Assembly (NCBI GenBank): GCA_903922535.1
Contig: CAIXUF010001183.1
Span: 1 to 23,375 of the forward strand
DNA length: 23,375 nucleotides
Direction: 5' to 3'
DNA from: Candidatus Hydrogenedentota bacterium
Lineage (GTDB): Bacteria; Hydrogenedentota; Hydrogenedentia; Hydrogenedentiales; CAITNO01
Part shown: positions 6,749 to 15,200 of the stretch, piece after piece
How positions within the stretch are numbered: position 1 is the stretch's first letter
Layout: the number at the start of each line of letters is the position of its first letter
Notes under the pieces: model-generated
Database searches by the model: none
The model's input: only the letters and a program-made list of their open reading frames with translations
What the model was told of the DNA's origin: nothing
Made by a program: the position numbers and the translations under genes

Positions 6749-7504
6749 ATGATTGACGTGGACGGCCTTACAAAATATTACGGCTCCATAGCCGCCATTG
6801 ATGACGTGAGTTTTCATGTCGGGAAGGGCGAGATTATGGGGTTCCTCGGGCCCAACGGTGCCGGGAAGAGCACGACCATGCGCGTGCTCACGGGCTTTGC
6901 CCCCGCATCGAAGGGTGCCGCCAAGGTGGACGGCTTTGAGGTGCATGAGCATCCCATCGAGGTGAAGCGGCGTGTGGGCTATCTGCCCGAAAACGTGCCG
7001 CTGTATGAAGAGATGGTGGTGCGCGCGTTCCTGTCCTACGTGGCGGAGGTGAAGGGCATCGGCCGCTCGAAACGCCGGGCGGAGGTGAACCGGGTGATGG
7101 AGCGCTGCGGCCTGACCTCCCAGACAAACCGGATTATCGGCCATCTGTCCAAAGGCTACCGGCAGCGTGTCGGCCTGGCGCAGGCGCTGGTGGGCAGTCC
7201 GCCGGTGCTCGTGCTCGACGAGCCGACGGTCGGTCTTGACCCGCGCCAGATAGTCGAGATTCGCCATATGATCCGCGAACTGGGCCGGGAACACACGGTG
7301 CTGCTGAGCACCCACATTCTTCCCGAAGTGAGCATGGTGTGCGACCGGGTGATCATCATCAACCAGGGCCGCATTGCCGCCGAGGACACCATGGAGAACC
7401 TCACGCGGGCCGGGAGCCGTTCGCTGGAGGAGGTTTTCATGGAGGTGGTTGCCAAAGACCAGGCGTTTGTGGACGCCGTCGCGGCCGGGGGGGCGGACGC
7501 ATGA
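6749..7504 (+). CDS. ABC transporter ATP-binding protein, GldA-like
   Basis: A 251-residue ABC ATPase complete for all nucleotide-binding motifs: Walker A GPNGAGKST (34-42), signature LSKGYRQ (132-138), Walker B VLVLDE (152-157), D-loop GLD (161-163) and the H-loop histidine H188 in STHIL. The position usually held by the Q-loop glutamine reads GYLPEN (76-81), as is common in the GldA/multidrug-type branch. It powers the complex formed with the permease encoded next. The start at ATG 6749 is set by GGAG at 6737-6740, eight bases upstream; the frame is open further up but those codons add nothing conserved. It is the first of four genes with ATGA overlaps. Gld-type cassettes are known from gliding Bacteroidetes but also occur widely in non-gliders, so gliding should not be inferred. 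Confidence 0.92.
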   Translation: MIDVDGLTKYYGSIAAIDDVSFHVGKGEIMGFLGPNGAGKSTTMRVLTGFAPASKGAAKVDGFEVHEHPIEVKRRVGYLPENVPLYEEMVVRAFLSYVAEVKGIGRSKRRAEVNRVMERCGLTSQTNRIIGHLSKGYRQRVGLAQALVGSPPVLVLDEPTVGLDPRQIVEIRHMIRELGREHTVLLSTHILPEVSMVCDRVIIINQGRIAAEDTMENLTRAGSRSLEEVFMEVVAKDQAFVDAVAAGGADA

Positions 7505-8337
7505 AAAACACCTGGGCCGTCTGCAAACGGGAGTTCTTGAGTTTCTTCACCACCCCCATCGGGTACGTGGTCGTCGGGGTGTTTGCCCTTATTTCAGGGC
7601 TCGCGTTCGTGCTTTCCCTCCTGACCTATTCAAAGATGTCGGTTGACCCCGCCGCCTACGGGTACACCTCGGTGCCCAATTTCGGCGAGACCTTCCTGAG
7701 CCCCTATCTCGTGTTTAATGGCATCCTCATCATGTTCCTGTCGCCGCTGATGACGATGCGGCTGCTGGCCGAGGAGCGGCACCGGGGCACCATTGAACTG
7801 CTGCTGACCTATCCGCTGCGCGACCGCGAGATTGTTTTCGGCAAGTACCTGGCCTCGGTGGGGCTGCTGCTGGTGATGATGTGCGTCATAGCGGTGCATC
7901 TGGCGGTGGTGGGGCGTTTTGCCCCGCTGGAGCCGGCGATGCTGGCGTTTGGTGTGCTGACCGTTGTGCTCATGGGCATGGCCTTCCTGTCCATGGGCCT
8001 GTTCGTGTCGGCGGTGACGCGCAGCCAGATTACCTCCGGCACGCTCACCTTCGGCGTCAACCTGGTGATGTACGTGGTGGGCAACATCGGCGAAAAACTG
8101 CCGAAGGCCAATCCCACGCCCGAAGCGTGGCCGGAGATGGTGCGGGGCGCGCTGGGCGGCGTGTATGCACTGTTTCGCGGCCTCGTGATGGAACTGCCGC
8201 TGGACGCGCACGCCAAGGACATGGCCCTGGGCGTGGTCACGCCCAAGGATGTGGGCTATTACCTGCTGTTCACCGCGTTCTTCCTGTTTCTGACGTTCCG
8301 CGCGCTGGAGAGCCGCCATTGGAGGGGCAAGTCATGA
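7501..8337 (+). CDS. ABC-2 type permease, GldF-like
   Basis: A 278-residue inner-membrane permease that begins inside the stop of the ATPase gene (ATGA, 7501-7504). The amphipathic KREFLSFFTTPIGYVVVG start and the cytoplasmic motif LLAEERHRGTIELLLTYPL (about residues 88-106) are hallmarks of ABC-2 permeases of the GldF/NosY kind. About six hydrophobic helices can be seen (near 20-42, 67-88, 115-138, 143-165, 172-195 and 250-268). It is the membrane channel half of the transporter powered by the preceding ATPase. Whether it exports a substrate or works as an envelope mechanotransmission complex cannot be told from the sequence. Confidence 0.9.
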   Translation: MKNTWAVCKREFLSFFTTPIGYVVVGVFALISGLAFVLSLLTYSKMSVDPAAYGYTSVPNFGETFLSPYLVFNGILIMFLSPLMTMRLLAEERHRGTIELLLTYPLRDREIVFGKYLASVGLLLVMMCVIAVHLAVVGRFAPLEPAMLAFGVLTVVLMGMAFLSMGLFVSAVTRSQITSGTLTFGVNLVMYVVGNIGEKLPKANPTPEAWPEMVRGALGGVYALFRGLVMELPLDAHAKDMALGVVTPKDVGYYLLFTAFFLFLTFRALESRHWRGKS

Positions 8338-10004
8338 AGACCTGGCGGCGCTGGACCGGACTGGGTGCGCTGCTGCTTGTGGCGGCCGCATGCAACCTGC
8401 TTTTTTGGACCGAGAATATCTTCGACCTGTCGGTGCTCATTCCGCTGGCCGGCGGGTTTGTGCTGGGTTTGGCGTGGCTGGCGGGGGTGCTGCTGTCGGT
8501 GGCCCGTCCGGGCGCGCTGGAGGGGCGCACCGTCGGCGGACTCAACGCGGTCATCTCGTCGGTGGTTTTTCTGGGCATCTGCGTGGTGCTTTACATGTTC
8601 CTCCAGTCTTGGAAGGCGACCTGGGATCTCACCCGGGAGGGGCGCCGTGAACTGTCACCCCTGACACAGCAGGTGCTGCGCAATATCAACGCGCCCGTGG
8701 AGGTGACCTGCTTTTTTCTGCGCGTGGACGACGAGCTGGTGGTGATTGCCCGCGAAAAGACGCGGCGTTTCCTGGACCAGTGCCGGCAGTACACCGATCA
8801 GATCAAGATTGAGGAACTGGATCCGACCATTGACCGGTCGCGCCTGGAGACGATGGGGATCACCCACGCCTCGGTGCAGGGCACCGTGGTCGTCAAGTCC
8901 GGCGGCAGGCAGCGGGTGATCCTGCTCAGCGGCGGGAGCCCCCGTCTGGAGGAGCGCGAGTTCACCAACGCGCTCATCAATGTGCTGCGCGCCGCGCAGC
9001 CCAAGGTGTATTTCCTGACCGGACACAAGGAGCGCGACGTCCAGGACGACAAGGGCGAGGACGGCGCGGCGATGTTCACCAAGCTGCTGGGCGGCGAGTC
9101 CTACCAGGTGGACCGGCTGGGCATCAAGATTTCCGATCCCCAGGTGCCGGCCGACTGCGACGTGCTGGTCATCGACAACCTGAAAACAGATTTGCACCCG
9201 CTGGAAATGGAGGCGATAGACAAGTATGTCTCCGCGGGCGGGCGGCTGCTGGTGCTTGTGGACCCGTGGCGCAGCGTCACGCCCGGCTACGGCGGCGGGG
9301 AGCAGTTGCGGCCCTGGCTGGAGAAGCGTTTCGGCGTCAAGGTGGGCAGCGACATCGTCATCACCGACAAGTCCGACAACATCTGGCAGCTTGAACTGAC
9401 CAACGACGCGCGGCCCTTCGAGAAGACCGAAGAGGGGTTCATGCAGTTCCACGGCTGCTTCAACGCCGGGCATCCGATCACCCGCAACTTTGATCAGACT
9501 GTGCTGCTCAAGGCCGTGCGCAGCGTCGGGCTTGCGGAGAAGCTGCCCGAGGGCATTGTCGGCGCGGAACTGCTCCGCAGCACGCCCGATTTTTGGGCGG
9601 AAACGGACACGGAAAAACTGATGACCACGGGAAAGGCGCGGCTCAACGAGGGCGAGCGCAAGGGGCCGATTCCGGTCGCCGTCGCCGTCACCGAGAAGGT
9701 GCCCGTCATCGGCAGCCCCAAGGGCCGCACGGACACCCGGGTGGTGGTGGTGGGCGACTCGGATTTCACCTCGAACACGCAGGTGGTGGTGCCGGGCAAC
9801 CTCAATTTTGTGCTCAATGTTTTTGCGTGGATGAATGAAAGCGAGGATCTGATCGCCATCCGGCCGACGGGCCATGAGGCGGTGCCGCTCGTCCTCACCG
9901 ACGACCAGCGCCGCACCGCCGCATGGGTCGGCGTGATGCTCATGCTGCAGATTGTGGCGGCGGTCGGCGCCGTGGTCTTCCTGTTCCGGAGGAAATACCA
10001 ATGA
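8334..10004 (+). CDS. GldG-family ABC auxiliary protein
   Basis: A 556-residue protein. Three N-terminal hydrophobic segments (about 10-28, 31-52 and 62-88) precede a large extracytoplasmic domain of the GldG/ABC_transp_aux type. This shows the family's LSPLTQQVLRNINAPVEVTCFF region (near residues 105-127) and the KVYFLTGHKERD strand-loop (about 224-235). A single C-terminal helix ends in FLFRRKYQ. This is the usual third partner of GldA/GldF-type transporters, anchored in the inner membrane with its domain in the periplasm. The start ATG 8334 lies in the stop of the permease gene and has GGAGGGG upstream; the long open extension before it overlaps the permease and is not coding. Confidence 0.9.
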   Translation: MKTWRRWTGLGALLLVAAACNLLFWTENIFDLSVLIPLAGGFVLGLAWLAGVLLSVARPGALEGRTVGGLNAVISSVVFLGICVVLYMFLQSWKATWDLTREGRRELSPLTQQVLRNINAPVEVTCFFLRVDDELVVIAREKTRRFLDQCRQYTDQIKIEELDPTIDRSRLETMGITHASVQGTVVVKSGGRQRVILLSGGSPRLEEREFTNALINVLRAAQPKVYFLTGHKERDVQDDKGEDGAAMFTKLLGGESYQVDRLGIKISDPQVPADCDVLVIDNLKTDLHPLEMEAIDKYVSAGGRLLVLVDPWRSVTPGYGGGEQLRPWLEKRFGVKVGSDIVITDKSDNIWQLELTNDARPFEKTEEGFMQFHGCFNAGHPITRNFDQTVLLKAVRSVGLAEKLPEGIVGAELLRSTPDFWAETDTEKLMTTGKARLNEGERKGPIPVAVAVTEKVPVIGSPKGRTDTRVVVVGDSDFTSNTQVVVPGNLNFVLNVFAWMNESEDLIAIRPTGHEAVPLVLTDDQRRTAAWVGVMLMLQIVAAVGAVVFLFRRKYQ

Positions 10005-11869
10005 GACTGCGCTCAACGCTTGCGCTCGTCGTGCTGCTTGCGGCGCTGTGTGCGGCCTACTGGGGCATGGAGCACCTGGGCGCGCGCCGCGTGACTGTGG
10101 CGCAGCAAAGCAGGATGCTGTTTCAATTCAAACCCGACGCAGTGCGGGCACTGACCATCCATCCGGTGAACGGCATCCCCGTGGCGGCCGAGCGCGACGC
10201 GGGCGGGCCTTGGCGCATCACCGAACCCAATGCCACCATCCGCCCGCTGCAGCTTCTCTGGAACCGGGTGGCGGAAAAGTTCGCGGGTTTGAACAATGAA
10301 CGCACCGTGACCGAGAACCCGGGCGACCTCAAACAGTACGGGCTCGATGTGCCCCAGCTCTCCGTCGAAGCCCGGGTGGAGGGTGCCGAGCCGGTGAAGA
10401 TTTTTGTGGGCGATGTGGAGCCGACCCAGCGCTACCGTTATGCGCGCCTGGGGAACGGCCCCCTTTTCCTCCTCAGCACAGACGCCTTTTTTGAGATGAA
10501 CCGCACACTGGACGCTCTGCGGCACAGTTACGTCGTGGACGATCGGGATGCCAACATCAACGAGCTGCAGTTCGCGTGGATTTGGACCGGCGAACTTCCC
10601 AGCGACCGGCCGGTGCCCGAGAATCCGCCCGCCGTGGGCGAAGAGTCCGTCGTGATTCGCGTGGTCCGCGAAAATCCCAAGTCACCCTGGCGCATGGTTG
10701 CCCCCTTCGAGGCGCCGGCCAACCAGGAGACCATCGACGCGTTCGTGAAGGAAGTGCAGTTTGCGACGGGGCGCAACTTTGTCGACAAACCGGAGAACCT
10801 GTCCGACTACGGCCTCAAGCCGGCCCGCGCGCGCATCACTGCGGTGGACGACCGTGGCGGCAAGGCGCAGACAATTCTGATCGGGCGGCTGGAGGAGAAG
10901 GGCGACAAGGGCGGGCTGTACGTCCAGCATGTGGGACAGGACGCCGTGTTCCAGATAGACGGCCAATTGTGGACCCTGCTGCCCAAGTCCCCGGTGCAGT
11001 GGCGGGAACGGCGGCTGTTGACCCGGCGCGTCAGCGATGTCAACCATATCGAATTCCACGGCAGGGGGGATGCATTCACGCTGGCCAAGGACGACAAGGG
11101 CGAATGGAAACTGGAGGCGCCCGCGCTCCAGGATGTCAACCAGTTCGCCGTTTCCGGGTACCTGGCCGTGTTCAAGGAGATGCGGGGTGATTCCTTTGCC
11201 GTGGGCCAGCCCGCCGAATTTGGGCTGGACAATCCTGAGACGACGATAGACCTGCGCTACGAGGACGGAAACACGGCCCAAATCCGGATTGCCCCGTCGG
11301 TCAAGGAGCCTGGACTTTACTATGCCACCCAGGACACCGGGGCCATCATGACGCTCAAAGGCGTTGCGGCGGACGCGCTGCTGGCCAAGAGCGACAGCTT
11401 CCGGTCCCGCGAACTGCTCCGGTTCAACCAGGCCAATGCGACGCGCATGGAATTCCAGTTTGAGAACCAGGGTATGGTGGTGGAGAAGCGCGATGGGCAG
11501 TGGGTGGTCACGGCACCCACGACGGTTGAACTGGCCAACCAGTCTGACGCCGAGGCAATCCTGTCGGCCATTTGCCCCCTCATGGCAACCCGGGTGGAGA
11601 GCGAAACCGTCCCGCAGAACCTTGACAAATATGGACTTGTGAAGCCGGTATTCAGCCTATACGCGACCGTTCGCGCCGACGCCACAGGGCAGGAGACCCG
11701 ATACGGGCAACTGCGCATCGGAGGCGTGACGCCGGACAATTCGCAGGAACGTTTTGCCATGGTGGACGGCAAGATAGGCGTCTTCCGGGTAAAGCAGGAA
11801 CTTGTCCAAAATGTCCGGGAAGCCCTGCGCGGCTTCCAACACACCGGCGATGTGCCCGGCGGCAAATAG
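10001..11869 (+). CDS. DUF4340 domain protein, envelope partner of the ABC complex
   Basis: A 622-residue protein with one N-terminal membrane helix (about 5-22, with no cleavage site I would trust) and a long extracytoplasmic part of the DUF4340 type. The repeated family motif YGL/FGL followed by a proline within a few residues appears four times (near residues 112, 270, 407 and 544). Each follows a strand-rich stretch with a conserved tryptophan in W-x-I/V-x-x-P, so the protein is probably four tandem beta domains. DUF4340 genes commonly follow GldG-type genes, and the ATGA overlap and GGAGGA ribosome site here support one complex. No enzymatic motif is seen. No convincing terminator follows the stop at 11869. 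Confidence 0.88.
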   Translation: MRLRSTLALVVLLAALCAAYWGMEHLGARRVTVAQQSRMLFQFKPDAVRALTIHPVNGIPVAAERDAGGPWRITEPNATIRPLQLLWNRVAEKFAGLNNERTVTENPGDLKQYGLDVPQLSVEARVEGAEPVKIFVGDVEPTQRYRYARLGNGPLFLLSTDAFFEMNRTLDALRHSYVVDDRDANINELQFAWIWTGELPSDRPVPENPPAVGEESVVIRVVRENPKSPWRMVAPFEAPANQETIDAFVKEVQFATGRNFVDKPENLSDYGLKPARARITAVDDRGGKAQTILIGRLEEKGDKGGLYVQHVGQDAVFQIDGQLWTLLPKSPVQWRERRLLTRRVSDVNHIEFHGRGDAFTLAKDDKGEWKLEAPALQDVNQFAVSGYLAVFKEMRGDSFAVGQPAEFGLDNPETTIDLRYEDGNTAQIRIAPSVKEPGLYYATQDTGAIMTLKGVAADALLAKSDSFRSRELLRFNQANATRMEFQFENQGMVVEKRDGQWVVTAPTTVELANQSDAEAILSAICPLMATRVESETVPQNLDKYGLVKPVFSLYATVRADATGQETRYGQLRIGGVTPDNSQERFAMVDGKIGVFRVKQELVQNVREALRGFQHTGDVPGGK

Positions 11870-11965
11870 TGATTACTTGACAAATAATGTGAAAAAAACA
11901 TCTGAAAAGGTGACCTGTTTCCCGCCTGAGATGGACACAGCCGGACACTTTAACACACTTCTCTA

Positions 11966-11994
11966 TTGACACTTTCTTCCGGCTATGCTATAAA
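11966..11994 (+). promoter_or_regulatory. Near-consensus sigma70-type promoter of the giant-protein unit
   Basis: TTGACA (11966-11971), an exact 17-base spacer and TATAAA (11989-11994) make this the best promoter in the window. Transcription should begin near 12001, about 225 bases before the giant gene. It makes the giant gene independent of the upstream ABC operon. Confidence 0.68.
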
Positions 11995-12019
11995 TCGAGA
12001 CATATAGTTGGGGAACCCT

Positions 12020-12229
12020 ATGAAGTCCGAGCAGTCGGCAGTCACGAAACGGCTTGGAGTTGCCCCCGGTGACCGTTCCGGTCCCGGGAAAACTCTTGTC
12101 GTTTTTCGCGTCGCGCCGCGCGGTCCCGCGCGGCGCGAGATGGTGTATTTTGTGACGGGGCATTACCGGTTGCCGCGGCGCCATGCAGGCGTTGCGGACT
12201 GGTTCGCTTTTGGGAGAACGGTACTGTGA
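12020..12229 (+). CDS. Possible 69-residue leader ORF translationally coupled to the giant gene
   Basis: ATG 12020 follows GGGGA (12010-12014) at about five bases and lies only about 20 bases from the predicted transcription start. The frame encodes 69 basic residues (MKSEQSAVTKRLGV to WFAFGRTVL) and its TGA (12227-12229) overlaps the GTG start of the giant gene in GTGA. The arrangement suggests translational coupling or a leader-peptide control. I recognise no family, there is no signal peptide, and two strong hairpins lie inside the frame, so it may instead be an untranslated structured leader that happens to be open. High GC at third positions fits coding but is weak evidence in this genome. 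Confidence 0.35.
   Translation: MKSEQSAVTKRLGVAPGDRSGPGKTLVVFRVAPRGPARREMVYFVTGHYRLPRRHAGVADWFAFGRTVL
12065..12088 (+). promoter_or_regulatory. Leader hairpin 1
   Basis: CCCGG (12065-12069) and GACCG (12071-12075) pair with CGGTC (12079-12083) and CCGGG (12084-12088). This gives a 10-bp stem with one bulged T and a TTC loop. It lies in the leader between the promoter and the giant gene. Confidence 0.4.
12111..12138 (+). promoter_or_regulatory. Leader hairpin 2: perfect 13-bp GC-rich inverted repeat
   Basis: TCGCGCCGCGCGG (12111-12123) and CCGCGCGGCGCGA (12126-12138) are perfect complements separated by two bases, so RNA would form a 12-bp stem with a GTCC loop. No T-run follows on either strand, so it is not a simple terminator. 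At about 90 bases before the GTG start it could control ribosome passage or mRNA stability. Confidence 0.55.
12212..12216 (+). promoter_or_regulatory. Ribosome binding site fixing the GTG start of the giant gene
   Basis: GGGAG lies nine bases before GTG 12226. No in-frame ATG with a comparable site exists nearby, and translation from this GTG gives an immediate basic-then-hydrophobic export signal. Confidence 0.6.
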
Positions 12230-15200
12230 GCAAGCGATTTGGCGGAATGGTCGGGTTGGCCCTGATGGGGCTCGTGGCGATCGGTCTTGGAGGTGCTGTC
12301 TTCCTGGAGACGCACATTCCGGACGCATCCATGGCGGCCAGGACAGATGCGTCGGGAAGGCTGCACGTGGCGTTTTCCGCCGACAACGCGGCGCTTTCCA
12401 CGCTGCTGACACAGAACACGGCGATGGGCGCCCTCCTCGGTTGCGGGGTGAACTGGGAATTGAGCATCGTGCCCAATCCGGTAAAGCCAGTCACGCAGTT
12501 CTCGCTGGGGCTCACCGCCTTCGACGCAGGATCGGGCGCCGAACTTCGCGTCAACCGCGCCGCCTACTATTACAAGGCGACCACGATTGCCGCCTATAAG
12601 CTTTGGCAGCAGGACAGCCTCACGTATGCCAAGCCCAACGCCGACAACGTCTCTGTCAATCAAGCCCAGCCCCTGACGGCCGTGATTTCGCTGCCGCAGG
12701 TCTCAGACACTTCGGAAAAGGTGGGCTTTTATGATGTGTTTGTCGAGGCGACCTGCCTGCAGAACGGCGCGGAGGTGACCTGCGGCCCCCTCATCTTCAA
12801 GGAGTATTTGCAGGTTTTCGACATTCCCACCGCGAGCTTTGAGGCGAAAGACTACACCGTGGCCGGTCAGGCCCTGATTCCCGCCGGCGACTGGACGCCG
12901 CTGTTCGGTTTCAACATGAAGTACCCGGATGGGACGCCCGCGCCGCGTGTGCTGACCAAGCTTATTTTTGAAATCACCGGCGGCGGCACCGAGGACATGT
13001 TCCGGGACTTTGCCCTGTTCAAGCTTTCAAATGAGGCCCTTCCCGGCAGCAACGCCGACGTCCAGACCCGGCTTAGCCTGTATGACCCGACCGCGGCATT
13101 GGCCAGCAACGCGCTGATTTTTGCCAGGTGGGACAGCCACGGCTACCCGCTCGAGATGCCCACGGCCACGCAGCCCACGGGTGTCGGCACCTCCAAACTG
13201 GTCTACAAGATTGACGACAATGAGTACGATTTGAGTCCGACCCTGGACGCCACCAACATCAATTTCCCGCTGAACGAGCGGCTTTCGGACGAAAGGCAAT
13301 ACCGGACGGCCCAGGGCGTCGACACCGGTTTTAGCGACATCGGCCCCAAAGTGCCGAAAGACAACTGGGTGGTCAATTCTGGGGGCAATGGCAACTCGTA
13401 CATCGTTTGCGCGCGCATGTCCCAGTCCTGGAAGAGCCAGACGAGCCTGGGCATCACACTCGACAAAGCCCTGATGCAGCCCTATTTCTTTGATGTCACC
13501 GCGCAGAAGTGGCGGATTCAGACGGCGCCCACGGACGCAACCGGGAAGATGGTGGACTCTTACAATCCGGACTTCTTCACCGGAAAGACCATTGCTTCCA
13601 CGGGCGGCGGCTACATATCCGTCTTCGACGTGTTTGACCCGCGGGGCGGCGCTGGCGCCGGCCACAACTTCAACCAATGGAACCATCCGGTCACCATGTA
13701 CACGCCGGTGCCGGGCTTCTACCGTCCGCGCTGGGATCTGACCAGCCAGACGGTCCAGTTTGTGGGCGGCGAACTGATGGACATGCGCCAGCTCTTCTCT
13801 GTTGAATCCTGGGTGAACGTGCTGGGGATCAACGCCGACGGCATGTCCTGGGATCAGCCGATAGAACTGAACCTGGTATTCACGGACATCGGCGGGGACC
13901 CGTATGGGGTGCCGGGCAACGGCGGTTTTAATCCAAAAGACGGCCTCGACCCCTTCACGCTGAAACAGCAGGGGGGAGCCGACAATGCCATCGGCGAGGA
14001 TTACGCCTTCAATGGCGCCTGGGTCTGGTATGACACCAACGCCAATGGTGTGTTTGATCCCCCCACGCCCAACGGCACCACGGGGGTGACCTTCGTCGAC
14101 CATCCCATGGTGCCCATGCGCCGGCCCGGCCCCTCGGAATACCACCTGGTCAACCCCGGCAACTTCGAGTGGGAGTATGTCCCGTTCCCGCCGGGCGGCG
14201 GCGACCCGTGGTGGAAGATTCGCATCGATCTGGGAGAATACCTCAACGGCAAAGACATGAATCCGGCGACCAGCGGCCGTCGGCGCGTGGACAACAACGA
14301 CACGCCGCTTGGATACATGGTGCATCCGGTGAAAGATGCGACCGTGGCGGACTATTTTGTGACCATGCGCGCGGACAGCGGCTTCACCGATGTGTCCGGC
14401 ATGCGTGACGGCGTTGGCATCAAGCTGGGCGCCGACATGCGGGTGTTTATCGAGCCGCGCCGGTGGAATCCTCGCAACGGCGGCCATTGGGACGGCGGCA
14501 TGCTGTTCCGCAGCCAGTTGTTTGAACTCCTGAAAGAGATTGAAGCCAAGACGGCGACCACCCCTGATTCAAACGCCATTCAGGGCGACACGGGTGAGCA
14601 GCCCAACATCATGGTGGTGTGGCAGGACTATGACATATGGCAGACCGCCTGCCCGGCCGGCGTCATCCCCTGTCCCACGGGGCAGTATTCGTCCTTCCCC
14701 TGGTGGACTGAGCGCATGCAGAACCAGGACACGGTGAAACCCCTGCGCTGCGGCAACGAGGTGCATGATCTGGTTCTGACCTACAGCACGGACAACCGCT
14801 ACGGCAAGATCACGCCCATCATGGTTGGGCAGAACCTGTACCGGTTCTTTGATTTCAACATACTAAATCCCCTTACCGGGGAAGCCACCCAGTATCTTCT
14901 TCAAGGCCGTCCCGCCATCGGTCACAAGCAGTACGCCGGAAAACTGTACCGAAGCGAGATGAGCATCTGGACCGATCCTGCGTTCATAGACTACAACTTG
15001 GTGGTGGATCCGACTAATCCCTCGCCGCTGCCGGCGATGGGGACAGTGCCGTTTGACACCTCGGTGGACAATATAGCGCTGCTGCTGTACGGCTATTACG
15101 GGCTGAATGAGCTGCGGTCACCGGCGGCCTACAATCCGGGCGTCAACCCCAGTTTCAAAGCGGGGCTGGTTTCTGACGACAGCCTGACGGACATCCAGTA

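Noticed and set aside
6749..11869. Gliding motility as the function of the ABC operon
   Set aside because: Gld-type ABC cassettes occur in many non-gliding bacteria, and no other gliding gene is present in the window.
11877..11882. TTGACA just after the DUF4340 gene as a promoter
   Set aside because: There is no acceptable -10 box at the right distance; the promoter at 11966-11994 is far better.
12111..12138. The strong leader hairpin as an intrinsic terminator
   Set aside because: No T-run follows it on the plus strand (GATGGTG) or the minus strand (CGCGAAAAAC), and it lies inside the leader of the gene it would switch off.
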